From: Thiothrix nivea DSM 5205
Lineage (GTDB): Bacteria > Pseudomonadota > Gammaproteobacteria > Thiotrichales > Thiotrichaceae
Direction: 5' to 3'
Length of the DNA stretch: 64,000 bases
Assembly (NCBI RefSeq): GCF_000260135.1
Contig: NZ_JH651384.1
Span: 1,243,693-1,307,692 of the forward strand
Shown in pieces: positions 37,440 through 45,657 of the stretch. The stretch's first letter is position 1, and the number at the start of each line of letters is the position of its first letter. The notes below the pieces were generated by a model that saw only the letters and a program-made list of their open reading frames with translations, ran no database searches and had not been told where the DNA came from. The position numbers and the translations under genes are program-made.

Positions 37440-39249
37440 ATACTGGCTGCTGGCGCTGGGGGCAGCGTTGTTGATAACGCGGGCGGCGGCAACCGAACCA
37501 GCGTCGTCGCCCCTGCTGCAAACGCTCGAAAAGCTGGAATGCGCCCCGGATGCCAAAGCCGCCCGGTCAGTGCTGAATAAACTCTTCAACATTTCACCAC
37601 CAGGCCAGGAGTGGCCGGACGAATGGATGGGGACAAAACCTGAAAACCCTGCCCTCTACGCCGGTACGCTGGACATTGCTCTCAGCACACTTAGCTCCAC
37701 CGCTAAACGTTTCCCCACATTACGTGAAGAAAGTGAACGGGTTGTCCTGCAATGGAATTACTGCGATGTGCTGGAAGATCAACGTTTCCAGAACTTGCGG
37801 CTGAAGAATAATAGTCTCCAGAAAATAGCGGCGGCCAACGATGCACCACTGAAATGGGATGGTTTTCGCCATTGGGGGTTCCTGTCCCCCGATCCCAAAG
37901 ACCGGCTCGTACCCTTGTTACTGGCTGAAATCCGTCTGGCTCCCGAAGCCTATCATTTGTTTCTGCACCGCGTATATCGGCAACACTGCTTCCCCCATCC
38001 TGAAAGCGGTTTGCGGGTAAGCGAGGAAGACGCGCCACGCGAGCCATTAGCGCCACATTCCATTACAGGGGATATCCAGGAAGCCCAGACAGCGGAACCC
38101 GCACCATACCCGTTTCTCTGGAAACCTTCCTGCCGGATTGCGCAACAGAAGCCCATAAAAAAACCAACCCTGCAAGTTGCAGCAGCCTACCCATCTGAAA
38201 AACAATCCGTAATTAACAACGAAACACCCAAAAAACCGGCAAAATCCGCTGTAAAAAAAACGGCGCAAAAAGCTGAAACAAGCAGTAAAACTAACCGTAT
38301 CAACAAACAGGCAGCCTCTCCTGCACCTATCCAACATACAGAACCCCCACCCCCGCAAACTGCTGCCGAAATAACCCTGCCTGAGCCTGGAACACCAGTG
38401 ATACCAGCACCTACTAAACACAGCGACGCTTCCACAGAGGGAGCCAAAGGTGATACTGGCTCCGCCACGAAGCCGGAAATATCGTTGGAAGAACGGGGCA
38501 AACTGCCTAGCCCGCCGCCTGGCCTAGCCATATTGCCAACCATTGCCCAGACAGCACCAGACAGAGCCATTCCCATGTTCTACGAAGAGGAAGAGCTGGA
38601 AACACAGGAACAAGCCCATAGCACAACTGGCATCATCAACGAACCCGGCAAGGGTGAGAACAAAGACAAAAAGAAAAAGCTGCGTCTGGCAGGTTCAATC
38701 TCAGACACCCTTTCACTCAAGGATGGCAGCAATTCATTTTCAGCCAGCGCTACCTGGTCACCCGCCCCCAACTGGTTTGCAAGTGGCAATGTCTCTGTCA
38801 GGAATGGCGAGTTGGGTTATTCATGGAGTGCGGGTTATGCCGACTGGGAACCGGGCACATGGTCAGCGCAGATCAACAACTGGGGGCCATTGAAGCCGGG
38901 TGAAGGGCTGGCTCTAGATAAGGCGGTCACCAATATCGGCTACAAGTTCAAATCTAATACACTGGAAAAGCACAAAATGGCGGCTTCCGGCAATCTAAGT
39001 GTTCCGGTCAACGGCGAACCCAGCGTTAGTGGAACCGTGCAATGGTCACCAAAACACAACTGGTACGGACGCGCCACCGCCAGCGTTCCACTGGATGGCG
39101 GCAAACCAAACTGGAATTACGGGCTCGGCTATACAGACCCACGCCCCGGCAAATGGCGGGTCGAATATTCTAATTACGGCCAGAACGATTTTCTGGGCGA
39201 CAATCCTGGGGATGGTTCCATCATCATCAGCCGGGGTTGGCAATTCTAG
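37420..39249 (+). CDS. Probable outer-membrane beta-barrel protein with Pro/Lys-rich linker
   Basis: A protein of about 609 residues with three parts. An N-terminal signal-like segment (YWLLALGAALLITRAAA) is followed by a soluble domain of about 190 residues. A low-complexity linker rich in Pro, Lys, Thr and Ala (about residues 220-420) comes next. The C-terminal region of about 170 residues has repeated alternating strands (FSASATWSPAPNWFASGNVS, then SVSGTVQWSPKHNWYGRATA) and ends in aromatic Phe (GWQF), as outer-membrane barrels do. The start could be ATG 37420 or TTG 37399. It is reminiscent of export pores or scaffolds for polysaccharides but matches no family I can name. Confidence 0.6.
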   Translation: MPAQPNKYWLLALGAALLITRAAATEPASSPLLQTLEKLECAPDAKAARSVLNKLFNISPPGQEWPDEWMGTKPENPALYAGTLDIALSTLSSTAKRFPTLREESERVVLQWNYCDVLEDQRFQNLRLKNNSLQKIAAANDAPLKWDGFRHWGFLSPDPKDRLVPLLLAEIRLAPEAYHLFLHRVYRQHCFPHPESGLRVSEEDAPREPLAPHSITGDIQEAQTAEPAPYPFLWKPSCRIAQQKPIKKPTLQVAAAYPSEKQSVINNETPKKPAKSAVKKTAQKAETSSKTNRINKQAASPAPIQHTEPPPPQTAAEITLPEPGTPVIPAPTKHSDASTEGAKGDTGSATKPEISLEERGKLPSPPPGLAILPTIAQTAPDRAIPMFYEEEELETQEQAHSTTGIINEPGKGENKDKKKKLRLAGSISDTLSLKDGSNSFSASATWSPAPNWFASGNVSVRNGELGYSWSAGYADWEPGTWSAQINNWGPLKPGEGLALDKAVTNIGYKFKSNTLEKHKMAASGNLSVPVNGEPSVSGTVQWSPKHNWYGRATASVPLDGGKPNWNYGLGYTDPRPGKWRVEYSNYGQNDFLGDNPGDGSIIISRGWQF

Positions 39250-39376
39250 CCGAAACCTGTTGCGGTGAATTCGTATCATAAGTGCATAACCCGTGAACCG
39301 AGACGGGAGGCTGCTTTCCTCCAGGGGACAGAAGCGAGATGAGGTAAAAAGCATCCCGAAAAACCAGCTGGGCTGA

Positions 39377-39568
39377 TTCTTCATTCCGTTGGGGCAGGCA
39401 TCGCTGTATGTGTTTTTCATCCACGTCTTCCTGCTGCTGGCAATCGCCAATACGCCGCTGCCGGGGTACGGCAATTTCTGGATAAACACCGGTATCCATG
39501 CAGGTTTGCTGTCGCTGGTATGGGTGATGGTAAAAAAGGAATTCCTGTTCCGCTGGATTCCGCACTAA
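39377..39568 (+). pseudogene. C-terminal remnant of an OpgC-like membrane acyltransferase
   Basis: This 63-codon open stretch has no start codon but reads as the end of a membrane protein: PLGQASLYVFFIHVFLLLA, then GIHAGLLSLVWVMVKK and FRWIPH with a stop at 39566-39568. It resembles the last helices of OpgC-type acyltransferases, which decorate glucans. A TGA lies just upstream in frame. The rest of the 329-base gap (39250-39376 and on) shows nothing else. Confidence 0.5.
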
Positions 39569-39578
39569 ACTTGACGAA

Positions 39579-40730
39579 ATGAATAGTATCGCATCTTATG
39601 CCGCTGATCCTGCCTACACACAGGGTCGCTGTTATTCGGAACCCGCGCCGCAATACCGCAGCGAATTCCAGCGCGACCGCGACCGCATCATCCACGCCAA
39701 GGCGTTCCGGCGGCTGGAATACAAGACGCAGGTGTTCGTCAACCACGAAGGCGACCTCTACCGCACCCGCCTGACCCATTCGCTGGAAGTGGCGCAGATT
39801 GCCCGTTCCGTCGCCCGCAGCATGGGGCTGAACGAAGATTTGACCGAAGCGATTGCGCTTTCCCACGACCTCGGCCACACGCCGTTCGGCCATGCGGGGC
39901 AGGATGAACTCAACGACTGCATGAAAGCCTACGGCGGCTTTGAACACAACCTACAATCGCTGCGGGTGGTCGATGTGCTGGAAGACAGCTATGCCGATTT
40001 CCCTGGCATCAACCTGACGTTTGAAACCCGCGAAGGCATCCTCAAGCATTGCGCAGTCAAACATGCGCAGCAGCTTGGTGATGTGGGTCAACGCTTCCTT
40101 AACAAAACCCAGCCCTCGCTGGAAGCACAACTCACCAACCTGGCTGACGAAATCGCCTACAACAACCACGACATTGAGGATGGTTTGCGTTCCGGCCTGA
40201 TCACGCTGGAACAATTGCAGGCTGTGCCGGTGTTTGCGGAGGAATATCAGCGCGTGTTGCAGGCATATCCCGGTTTGCAGGGGCGGCGGCTGATCCGCGA
40301 AGTGTTGCGGCGCATGATCGGCAAGATGGTGATTGACCTGATCGAAAGCAGTCAGGCTGCACTTCAGGCTTCCGGCGTGCAGACGCTGGCGGAGGTGCGC
40401 CGTCAGCCCGCCGCGCTGATGCGCTACGGCGACGACATGCGCCAGCAGAAAAATGCGCTGAAGAAATTCCTGCGCAACAACCTGTATTTCCACCCCACCG
40501 TTTATCGCATGACCTGGCGGGCGCGCAAGGTGGTGCGGGCGCTGTTCGATGCTTACATGCAGGATACGCGCCTGCTGACGCCAAAGTTCCAGGCATTTGC
40601 CCGACAATATGAAGCCGACGATGGCGAGGCCGGGCGGGCGCGGGCAATTGCCGATTTCATCGCGGGCATGACCGACCGTTACGCGATGCGCGAATACGGG
40701 CAGTTGTTTGATTTGTCAGGCTTGCGTTGA
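39579..40730 (+). CDS. dgt: dGTP triphosphohydrolase-like HD-domain protein
   Basis: A 383-residue HD-superfamily phosphohydrolase, removing triphosphate from dNTPs in the cytoplasm. The metal-binding residues lie in RTRLTHSLEV and SHDLGHTPFGHAG (HD motif), with a further Asp in NLADEIAYNNHDIEDGL. The N-terminal segment SEFQRDRDRIIHAKAFRRLEYKTQVF is typical. Length fits the dGTPase-like type 2 group rather than E. coli Dgt (505 residues), so substrate choice may be wider. It converges on the yihY-type gene with a 15-base overlap. Confidence 0.92.
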   Translation: MNSIASYAADPAYTQGRCYSEPAPQYRSEFQRDRDRIIHAKAFRRLEYKTQVFVNHEGDLYRTRLTHSLEVAQIARSVARSMGLNEDLTEAIALSHDLGHTPFGHAGQDELNDCMKAYGGFEHNLQSLRVVDVLEDSYADFPGINLTFETREGILKHCAVKHAQQLGDVGQRFLNKTQPSLEAQLTNLADEIAYNNHDIEDGLRSGLITLEQLQAVPVFAEEYQRVLQAYPGLQGRRLIREVLRRMIGKMVIDLIESSQAALQASGVQTLAEVRRQPAALMRYGDDMRQQKNALKKFLRNNLYFHPTVYRMTWRARKVVRALFDAYMQDTRLLTPKFQAFARQYEADDGEAGRARAIADFIAGMTDRYAMREYGQLFDLSGLR

Positions 40731-41996
40731 GGCACTTTCCCTGTCCAGCAGTTGCTGCACGGTCAGGTGCTGATTCTGCGCCACCGCTTCCAGCCACTGC
40801 TCATCCAACCCGGTGCGTTGCCGGATTTGCTGTGCCTGCCGCTGCTGTTTAGCGCTTCCCTGCCAGAAATGGCGGCGGATGTCGGCCACCGTCAAAGTAT
40901 CCGGCGCAACCCGCAGCAGGTAATGTGGCGGTTCTTCATCGTCACGGCTGAGGATGCCGTAGCCGATCAGTTCCCGCAATGAATCTTCCAGCAGAAAACG
41001 GGACACCGGAATGCGGCGGCGCAATTCATCCAGCGTGGGCGGAGCCTGCTGGCCAAGGAAACGCTGGCCGATTTCCCGCAGTACCAGCACTGCCAGCAAT
41101 TCACGGGTTTGCACGCTGGTTTCCTCTGGCTGCTGGCTCATGCGCACCGCATCGGGGTACTGGAAATAGTACGCCAGCCGCGAGCCGGTCAGCACAATGA
41201 CCCAACCGACATACAGCCACAACATGAACAAAAACAGGCTGGCAAAAATGGAATAAATCGCCGTCTGCTGCCCGGAACTGACCACGAAAGAAGCAAACAG
41301 CCAGCCCGCCACCTGCCACATGATGCCCGCGATCGCTGCGCCGCCCAGCGCTGCCAGCGGTTTCACCCGCGTGTTGGGCATGAACAGGTACAGGAAAGTA
41401 AATGCCAACACCACCAGCATCACCGGCAGCAGTTTCAGCAAGCCCGCCAGCACCATGCCGAACGGCTCGGTCTGGGTAATGGTTTGTACCAGGTTGGTAT
41501 TTTGCAGGGAAGTCCACAGCCCCAGCGCCGTGAACATCAGGATTGGCCCGACCAGGATCACGCTCAGGTAGTCACGGAACTGGCTCACCAGCGAACGTGG
41601 CTGTTTCACATGCCAGATATGATTGAATGCGCTTTCGATCTTCTGCATGAGACCGATGACGGTATAAAGCAGGACAGCGAGGCCGGTCACGCCCAGCACC
41701 CCAACCTGGATGTTGTCGACGAAACCGAGTATCTGCCGGGTGAATTCCTCCGCCTTTCCCCCCAGTGGCGTCAGCAGGCTGAGCAGCAGCGGCTCCATCT
41801 GGTTATGGACGCCGAAGCCTTTCAACACCGAAAAGCTTAGCGCCAGCAGTGGTGCAAGCGACAACAGCGTAGTGTAAACCAGGCTCATGGCACGCAGGGT
41901 GATTTCGCCGCGCTGGATGTCGTGGAACAGCGCGACGGGCAGGGCTTTGAGGAAGTCAGGGAGCTTGTTGGGCATGGAGACTGTCATCAATTTCAT
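40716..41996 (-). CDS. YihY/BrkB-family inner-membrane protein
   Basis: A 426-residue membrane protein. It has the family opening ITLRAMSLVYTTLLSLAPLLALSFSVLKGFG and six hydrophobic segments up to about residue 290, including YLFMPNTRVKPLAALGGA. A soluble C-terminal domain of about 130 residues, with a winged-helix-like part (LDELRRRIPVSRFLLEDSLRELIGYGIL), follows. It belongs to the UPF0761/YihY group, once annotated as ribonuclease BN in error. The true function is unknown. Starts a few codons downstream are possible. Confidence 0.88.
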   Translation of the reverse strand: MKLMTVSMPNKLPDFLKALPVALFHDIQRGEITLRAMSLVYTTLLSLAPLLALSFSVLKGFGVHNQMEPLLLSLLTPLGGKAEEFTRQILGFVDNIQVGVLGVTGLAVLLYTVIGLMQKIESAFNHIWHVKQPRSLVSQFRDYLSVILVGPILMFTALGLWTSLQNTNLVQTITQTEPFGMVLAGLLKLLPVMLVVLAFTFLYLFMPNTRVKPLAALGGAAIAGIMWQVAGWLFASFVVSSGQQTAIYSIFASLFLFMLWLYVGWVIVLTGSRLAYYFQYPDAVRMSQQPEETSVQTRELLAVLVLREIGQRFLGQQAPPTLDELRRRIPVSRFLLEDSLRELIGYGILSRDDEEPPHYLLRVAPDTLTVADIRRHFWQGSAKQQRQAQQIRQRTGLDEQWLEAVAQNQHLTVQQLLDRESASTQA

Positions 41997-42194
41997 CCGG
42001 GATGTCGGCTTACCATAGCACTTTCAAACAATGGCCAGCCATTTTTTGTCATCAATCTGGACTTTCTTGATGTCGGTCAAGAGCGCTAATAGGTGAGGAA
42101 CATAGCATACGTGCCACGACCTCACCTTCAGATAAAAGGATAAATAGCGCATCATTGACCAGCGCCTGAAAGCTACCCTTCTATAGGAATACTC

Positions 42195-42959
42195 ATGGAA
42201 TACCTGCTGCTAGCCGTGGCATCCATTTTCGCCAGCGCCCTGACCGGGACGGTTGGCGTCGGTGGCGCGCTGCTCATTGTTCCCGCGCTGACCGCGACGG
42301 CTGACCTGTTCGGCCTGCTGCCAGCGGAAATCCGCTTCATTGGCTACACGATGAATTTCATCAGCCTCGCGCCCATCGTTTACAAAAACCGCCAGCAAAT
42401 CGACTGGAAAATTGCCCGGCTACTGACGGTAACGGCGATGACAGGCGCAGTGATCGGGGCGAATATTCCCCAGTTTGCCAGCGCGAAAACCCTGTCATTG
42501 GGGCTGGTGGCAACCTTGGTGCTGGCTATCCTGCTGCTGATCCGCAAGCTGGGGGATAAAACCCCGGCAAAGCCTGATTTCCCGCATACACAACGCGGCT
42601 GGATCAGCATCATGCTGATTGGCGGCATTGTCGGGCTGGCTTCGGGGCTGTTCGGCATTGGTGGCGGCATTTTCATGTTGCCGCTGATTTCGCTGCTGCT
42701 GGGGGTGAAGCCGACAAACATCGTGCTGCTGACGCCGGTCATTGTGTTGTTTTCGACCGGAACCGGCATCCTCACCAGCCTGTGGCATGGGGCAACGTTC
42801 AGCAATGCAGCGCTTGCCGTGATCGTGGTGCTGGGGGCAGTGATTGGCGCGGGCTGGGGCGACAAACTGCGTGGTACGCTGCCGGATAAAGCGCTCAATA
42901 TCCTGATGATTGGTCTGCTGGCATTGCTTGCTGTACGGATTTTTATACAGACGATTTAA
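42195..42959 (+). CDS. TauE/SafE-family membrane exporter
   Basis: A 254-residue membrane protein of the TauE/SafE (DUF81) family with eight predicted helices in two repeats. The family signatures are GTVGVGGALLIVPALTA near the N-terminus and GIVGLASGLFGIGGGIFMLPLISLLLG in the second half. Members export sulfite, sulfoacetate or other organosulfur anions, or act as permeases; a sulfur compound is plausible in a sulfur oxidiser, but the substrate is not known. An AGGA lies about 8 bases before the ATG. No neighbouring sulfur genes are seen. Confidence 0.88.
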   Translation: MEYLLLAVASIFASALTGTVGVGGALLIVPALTATADLFGLLPAEIRFIGYTMNFISLAPIVYKNRQQIDWKIARLLTVTAMTGAVIGANIPQFASAKTLSLGLVATLVLAILLLIRKLGDKTPAKPDFPHTQRGWISIMLIGGIVGLASGLFGIGGGIFMLPLISLLLGVKPTNIVLLTPVIVLFSTGTGILTSLWHGATFSNAALAVIVVLGAVIGAGWGDKLRGTLPDKALNILMIGLLALLAVRIFIQTI

Positions 42960-42980
42960 TGGATGTTGGTGGTTTCTGTA

Positions 42981-43043
42981 CATAAAATGGAATCCATAAC
43001 GCCAAAAAACCCTGTAAAATGGCATTACGGACTCCATTTTATG
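42981..43043. repeat. Inverted repeat upstream of the AAA ATPase gene
   Basis: CATAAAATGGAATCC (42981-42995) faces GGACTCCATTTTATG (43029-43043), matching at 14 of 15 positions, and a third TAAAATGG lies between them. The repeat ends 9 bases before the ATPase start. It may be an operator or the trace of a small inverted-repeat element. Confidence 0.6.
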
Positions 43044-43052
43044 GTGATATAG

Positions 43053-44207
43053 ATGTATAAGCGGCTGTTTACCCCACCCAACAACAAAAGCTTTTTCCTG
43101 TTCGGCCCACGCGGCACAGGCAAAACCACCTGGCTGAAAACACATTTCAAGGATGCCATCTACCTCGACTTCCTGCGCCCGGATTTGTATCAGCGTCTGC
43201 TGGGATCGGAAAACCGGCTGGAGGAATACATCCCGTCGGACTACAGCGGCTGGGTGGTGCTGGATGAGGTACAGAAAATCCCCAACCTGCTGGATGAAGT
43301 CCACCGCCTGATTGAGGAACGCAAGGATTTATTCTTTGTCCTGACCGGCTCCAGCGCCCGCAAGCTGCGCCGCAGTAACGTCAACCTGCTAGCGGGACGC
43401 GCCTTGCAATACCACCTGTTTCCCCTGACCGTGCGGGAAACAGGCGGTGATTTCGTGCTGGAACAAGCCCTGCGCTACGGGATGCTGCCCTCCGTGTTCA
43501 GCGAGGAAAATCCCAAACATTACCTACAAGCTTACATCCAGACCTATCTGGAACAGGAAGTGCAACAGGAGGGTCTGACCCGCAACATCGGCGCGTTCAG
43601 CCGCTTTCTGGAAGTCGCCAGCTTTTCCCAGGGCGAATCGCTGAACATTTCCGAAGTGGCGCGCGAAGCCAACATCAACCGCAAGGTGGCGGAAAACTAT
43701 TTCACCATCCTCGAAGACCTGCTGATTGCCTACCGCCTGCCGGTGTTCAGCAAACGCGCCAAACGCAAGCTGACCCAGCACCGCAAGTTTTACCTGTTCG
43801 ACACCGGTGTTTATTACCACGTGCGCCCCAAGGGCGTGCTGGACAGCCCGGAAGAACTGGAAGGGGTCTGTCTGGAATCACTGGTATTGCAGGAAATCCG
43901 CGCCATGAACGCCTACCGCGACTGGGGCTACAGCCTGTCCTTCTGGCGCACGGCGACCGGCGTCGAGGTGGATATTGTCTGCTACGGCGAAAACGGCTTT
44001 TATGCGATTGAGGTCAAGCGCAACCGGCAGGTTTCCGGCAAGCACCTGAGCGGGCTGAAAAGTTTCCGCGAGGATTACCCGCAAGTGACGCCGTATCTGC
44101 TGTATGGCGGCGAGGATGTGCTGGAGGTGGATGGGGTCAAGGTGATTCCGGTTGTGACTTTTTTGCAGGGAATGGAGCGGCATTTGATGCCGGGGCGGGA
44201 AGGGTGA
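43053..44207 (+). CDS. AAA ATPase with DUF4143 domain
   Basis: A 384-residue protein of the archaeal-type ATPase/DUF4143 group. The N-terminal P-loop domain has Walker A GPRGTGKTTW (about residues 18-27) and Walker B WVVLDEVQKIP. The DUF4143 part (residues about 190-370) includes a winged-helix-like NISEVAREANINRKVAENYFTILEDLLIAYRL and a nuclease-like core with GVEVDIV and AIEVKRN. The second set resembles a PD-(D/E)XK site. The function is unknown. Such genes are scattered, mobile and common in accessory islands. An inverted repeat just upstream may control it. Confidence 0.85.
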   Translation: MYKRLFTPPNNKSFFLFGPRGTGKTTWLKTHFKDAIYLDFLRPDLYQRLLGSENRLEEYIPSDYSGWVVLDEVQKIPNLLDEVHRLIEERKDLFFVLTGSSARKLRRSNVNLLAGRALQYHLFPLTVRETGGDFVLEQALRYGMLPSVFSEENPKHYLQAYIQTYLEQEVQQEGLTRNIGAFSRFLEVASFSQGESLNISEVAREANINRKVAENYFTILEDLLIAYRLPVFSKRAKRKLTQHRKFYLFDTGVYYHVRPKGVLDSPEELEGVCLESLVLQEIRAMNAYRDWGYSLSFWRTATGVEVDIVCYGENGFYAIEVKRNRQVSGKHLSGLKSFREDYPQVTPYLLYGGEDVLEVDGVKVIPVVTFLQGMERHLMPGREG

Positions 44208-44229
44208 ACCGCATCATGCATCCGGTAAC

Positions 44230-44643
44230 TCATTTTTCCAGCAGATCAGCCATCTGTCGCGCCGTAATAATGCGGGTGTGGGCATGATTTTGCAGGGCCA
44301 ACAAATCGCTTTTGTCGCCTGTCACCAAATAATGGGCTGATGCTGCCTGCGCCGTTGCCAGCAGGTAATCATCATCGGGGTCGGGGGAACGTTCGACCAC
44401 CGGCAAAGGGTCGAACATCAACGCAAGGCGGCGGATGTCGTTGACCATGCGCCCCATTTCACTGGGTTTCAGGCGTGCCTGAAAAAAGGGGTAGCGTGAA
44501 ACCCGGTTGAGTTCATCCAATTGCCGCTCGGTGGAGGCGAGATCAAAGCGCCCTTGCCGCCAGGCTTCATACAGGTAATCCGGGGGAGTCCCGCATACCA
44601 TCAAGGCAGATAGCAGGATGTTGGTATCCAGCACCACGATCAT
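44230..44643 (-). CDS. PIN-domain toxin (putative VapC-like ribonuclease)
   Basis: A 137-residue PIN-domain protein. The acidic metal ligands are in VVLDTNILLSA (Asp6), a central Glu in ASTERQLDELNR and the closing SPDPDDDYLLATA and LVTGDKSDL. The layout fits the PIN_3 subgroup of putative toxin ribonucleases. It overlaps the upstream antitoxin gene by 4 bases, so the two form a toxin-antitoxin pair. The RNA target is unknown. Confidence 0.88.
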   Translation of the reverse strand: MIVVLDTNILLSALMVCGTPPDYLYEAWRQGRFDLASTERQLDELNRVSRYPFFQARLKPSEMGRMVNDIRRLALMFDPLPVVERSPDPDDDYLLATAQAASAHYLVTGDKSDLLALQNHAHTRIITARQMADLLEK

Positions 44644-44903
44644 CCGTTTTGCGCCGTTGCCTTGCGTTCAGCCCGTACCGCCCGCACGGCTTCGTCAATC
44701 ATGGTTTCCAGCGCATCAGTGGCAATATCCTGATTCCGCGCCTTCACCATTTGCACGGTACGGTCAAGCATCCGCCAGCGTACCGCATCTTCAACAAATT
44801 TGGACAAGTCGCCTTTTTTCATGCCTTGCGCACCCAGAAAACCACGCAGGGACAAGTCGGTTTCCGGGGAGACAGAAATTGTCCAACGAACTGTATCAGC
44901 CAT
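44640..44903 (-). CDS. Ribbon-helix-helix antitoxin of the PIN toxin
   Basis: An 87-residue protein that starts at ATG 44903 behind a strong AGGAGG. The N-terminal half reads TVRWTISVSPETDLSLRGFLGAQGMKKGDLSKFVEDAVRWRML, a ribbon-helix-helix DNA-binding pattern. The charged C-terminal half would bind the toxin. A start 9 codons upstream is less likely. It probably represses its own operon, as such antitoxins usually do. Confidence 0.82.
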   Translation of the reverse strand: MADTVRWTISVSPETDLSLRGFLGAQGMKKGDLSKFVEDAVRWRMLDRTVQMVKARNQDIATDALETMIDEAVRAVRAERKATAQNG

Positions 44904-45017
44904 TGCATAACCTCCTATCAGGATAAGCATATAAACATCTATCCATCCAAGTTTAGCGGGCTGGCCAGCTTACAGCAAACTGTATGGCTGGTACGACTGC
45001 GCCTCTTGTCGTTTTCA

Positions 45018-45126
45018 CAGGTATCGGTGCGCTATAACCCCCGAAGCGCTGGAGTATTGCCGCTCCACGGGCAAGGGTTGGCAGACGCGGATGGATGAGG
45101 TGCTGAAGGAATATGTGGTGCGGTAA
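45018..45126 (+). pseudogene. BrnA-type antitoxin C-terminal remnant with frameshift
   Basis: From 45034 the frame reads ITPEALEYCRSTGKGWQTR and MDEVLKEYVVR before a stop, which is the BrnA antitoxin signature (PEVLEYFRxTGKGWQTRIDEVL). Just before it, QVSVRY sits in another frame, so a frameshift near the C5 run at 45038-45042 separates the pieces. No brnT toxin is present. The surrounding 280-base gap also holds a palindromic repeat and no intact gene. Confidence 0.7.
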
Positions 45127-45140
45127 ACTGCTGCGTAACA

Positions 45141-45207
45141 CCTGCCTTCGACTGCGCTCAGGCAACAGGGAGTCTGGTGGCTGAGCGCACCCGAAGCCAC
45201 GTGCAGG
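45141..45207. repeat. REP-like imperfect palindrome
   Basis: GCCTTCGACTGCGCTCAGGC faces GGCTGAGCGCACCCGAAGCC across a short loop, with outer CCTGC/GCAGG. The core resembles the intergenic palindromes with CTTCGAC..GCTCAG found in many genomes. It separates the BrnA remnant from the TPR tail of the TIR gene. Confidence 0.55.
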
Positions 45208-45210
45208 CAA

Positions 45211-45657
45211 TCATTCCAGTTCCTTTAACCGCCTCCGCATATCCTCCGGCCAGCCTTGCTGGGAAGCATTCAACAAGCCCGCTTTTTCCAGTGGCTCCAG
45301 CACAACCAAGGCGGCCTTGATGTGTTTTTTCGCTTCCTTTTTGTCGCCTTGATCCAGTGCGATAAACATCAACTTGGCACGTGAAACCACCACATCCGCC
45401 TGCCAGCCCGCATTGCTGGGGTCGTTCTCCGACAGCGTTTGTCGAATCGAACGGCTTTGCTCAAACACCGCTTTGGCCTCGTCGAGCTTGCCCTGAGCGG
45501 AGAGGATGTCGCCGATCTTGTTAAGGCTGACCGACAGGTCGCGTTGCCAGCCTGCATTGCTGGGGTCGTTGTCGGCGCGTTGCTGGTCGGACTGAAGAGC
45601 TTCGCGGTACAGCTTTTCGGCTTCCGGCAGTTTACCTTGGGCAGCTAGCGTATCGGC
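45211..45657 (-). pseudogene. TPR tail of the TIR-NTPase gene, cut off by a stop codon
   Basis: Directly after the TAA that ends the TIR-NTPase frame (45658-45660), the same frame stays open for 148 more codons. They encode two tetratricopeptide-like repeats (ADTLAAQGKLPEAEKLYREA and GDILSAQGKLDEAKAVFEQ) with the linker NDPSNAGWQ between and after them. This is the expected continuation of the protein. A GTG at 45468 could start a shorter piece. The sequence is best read as a gene broken by one nonsense change, unless the stop is read through or is a sequencing error. Confidence 0.75.

Noticed and set aside
42961-43052. Possible CRISPR-like array from the repeated TAAAATGG
   Set aside because: Only three short, partly inverted copies are present, with no regular spacers and no cas genes.
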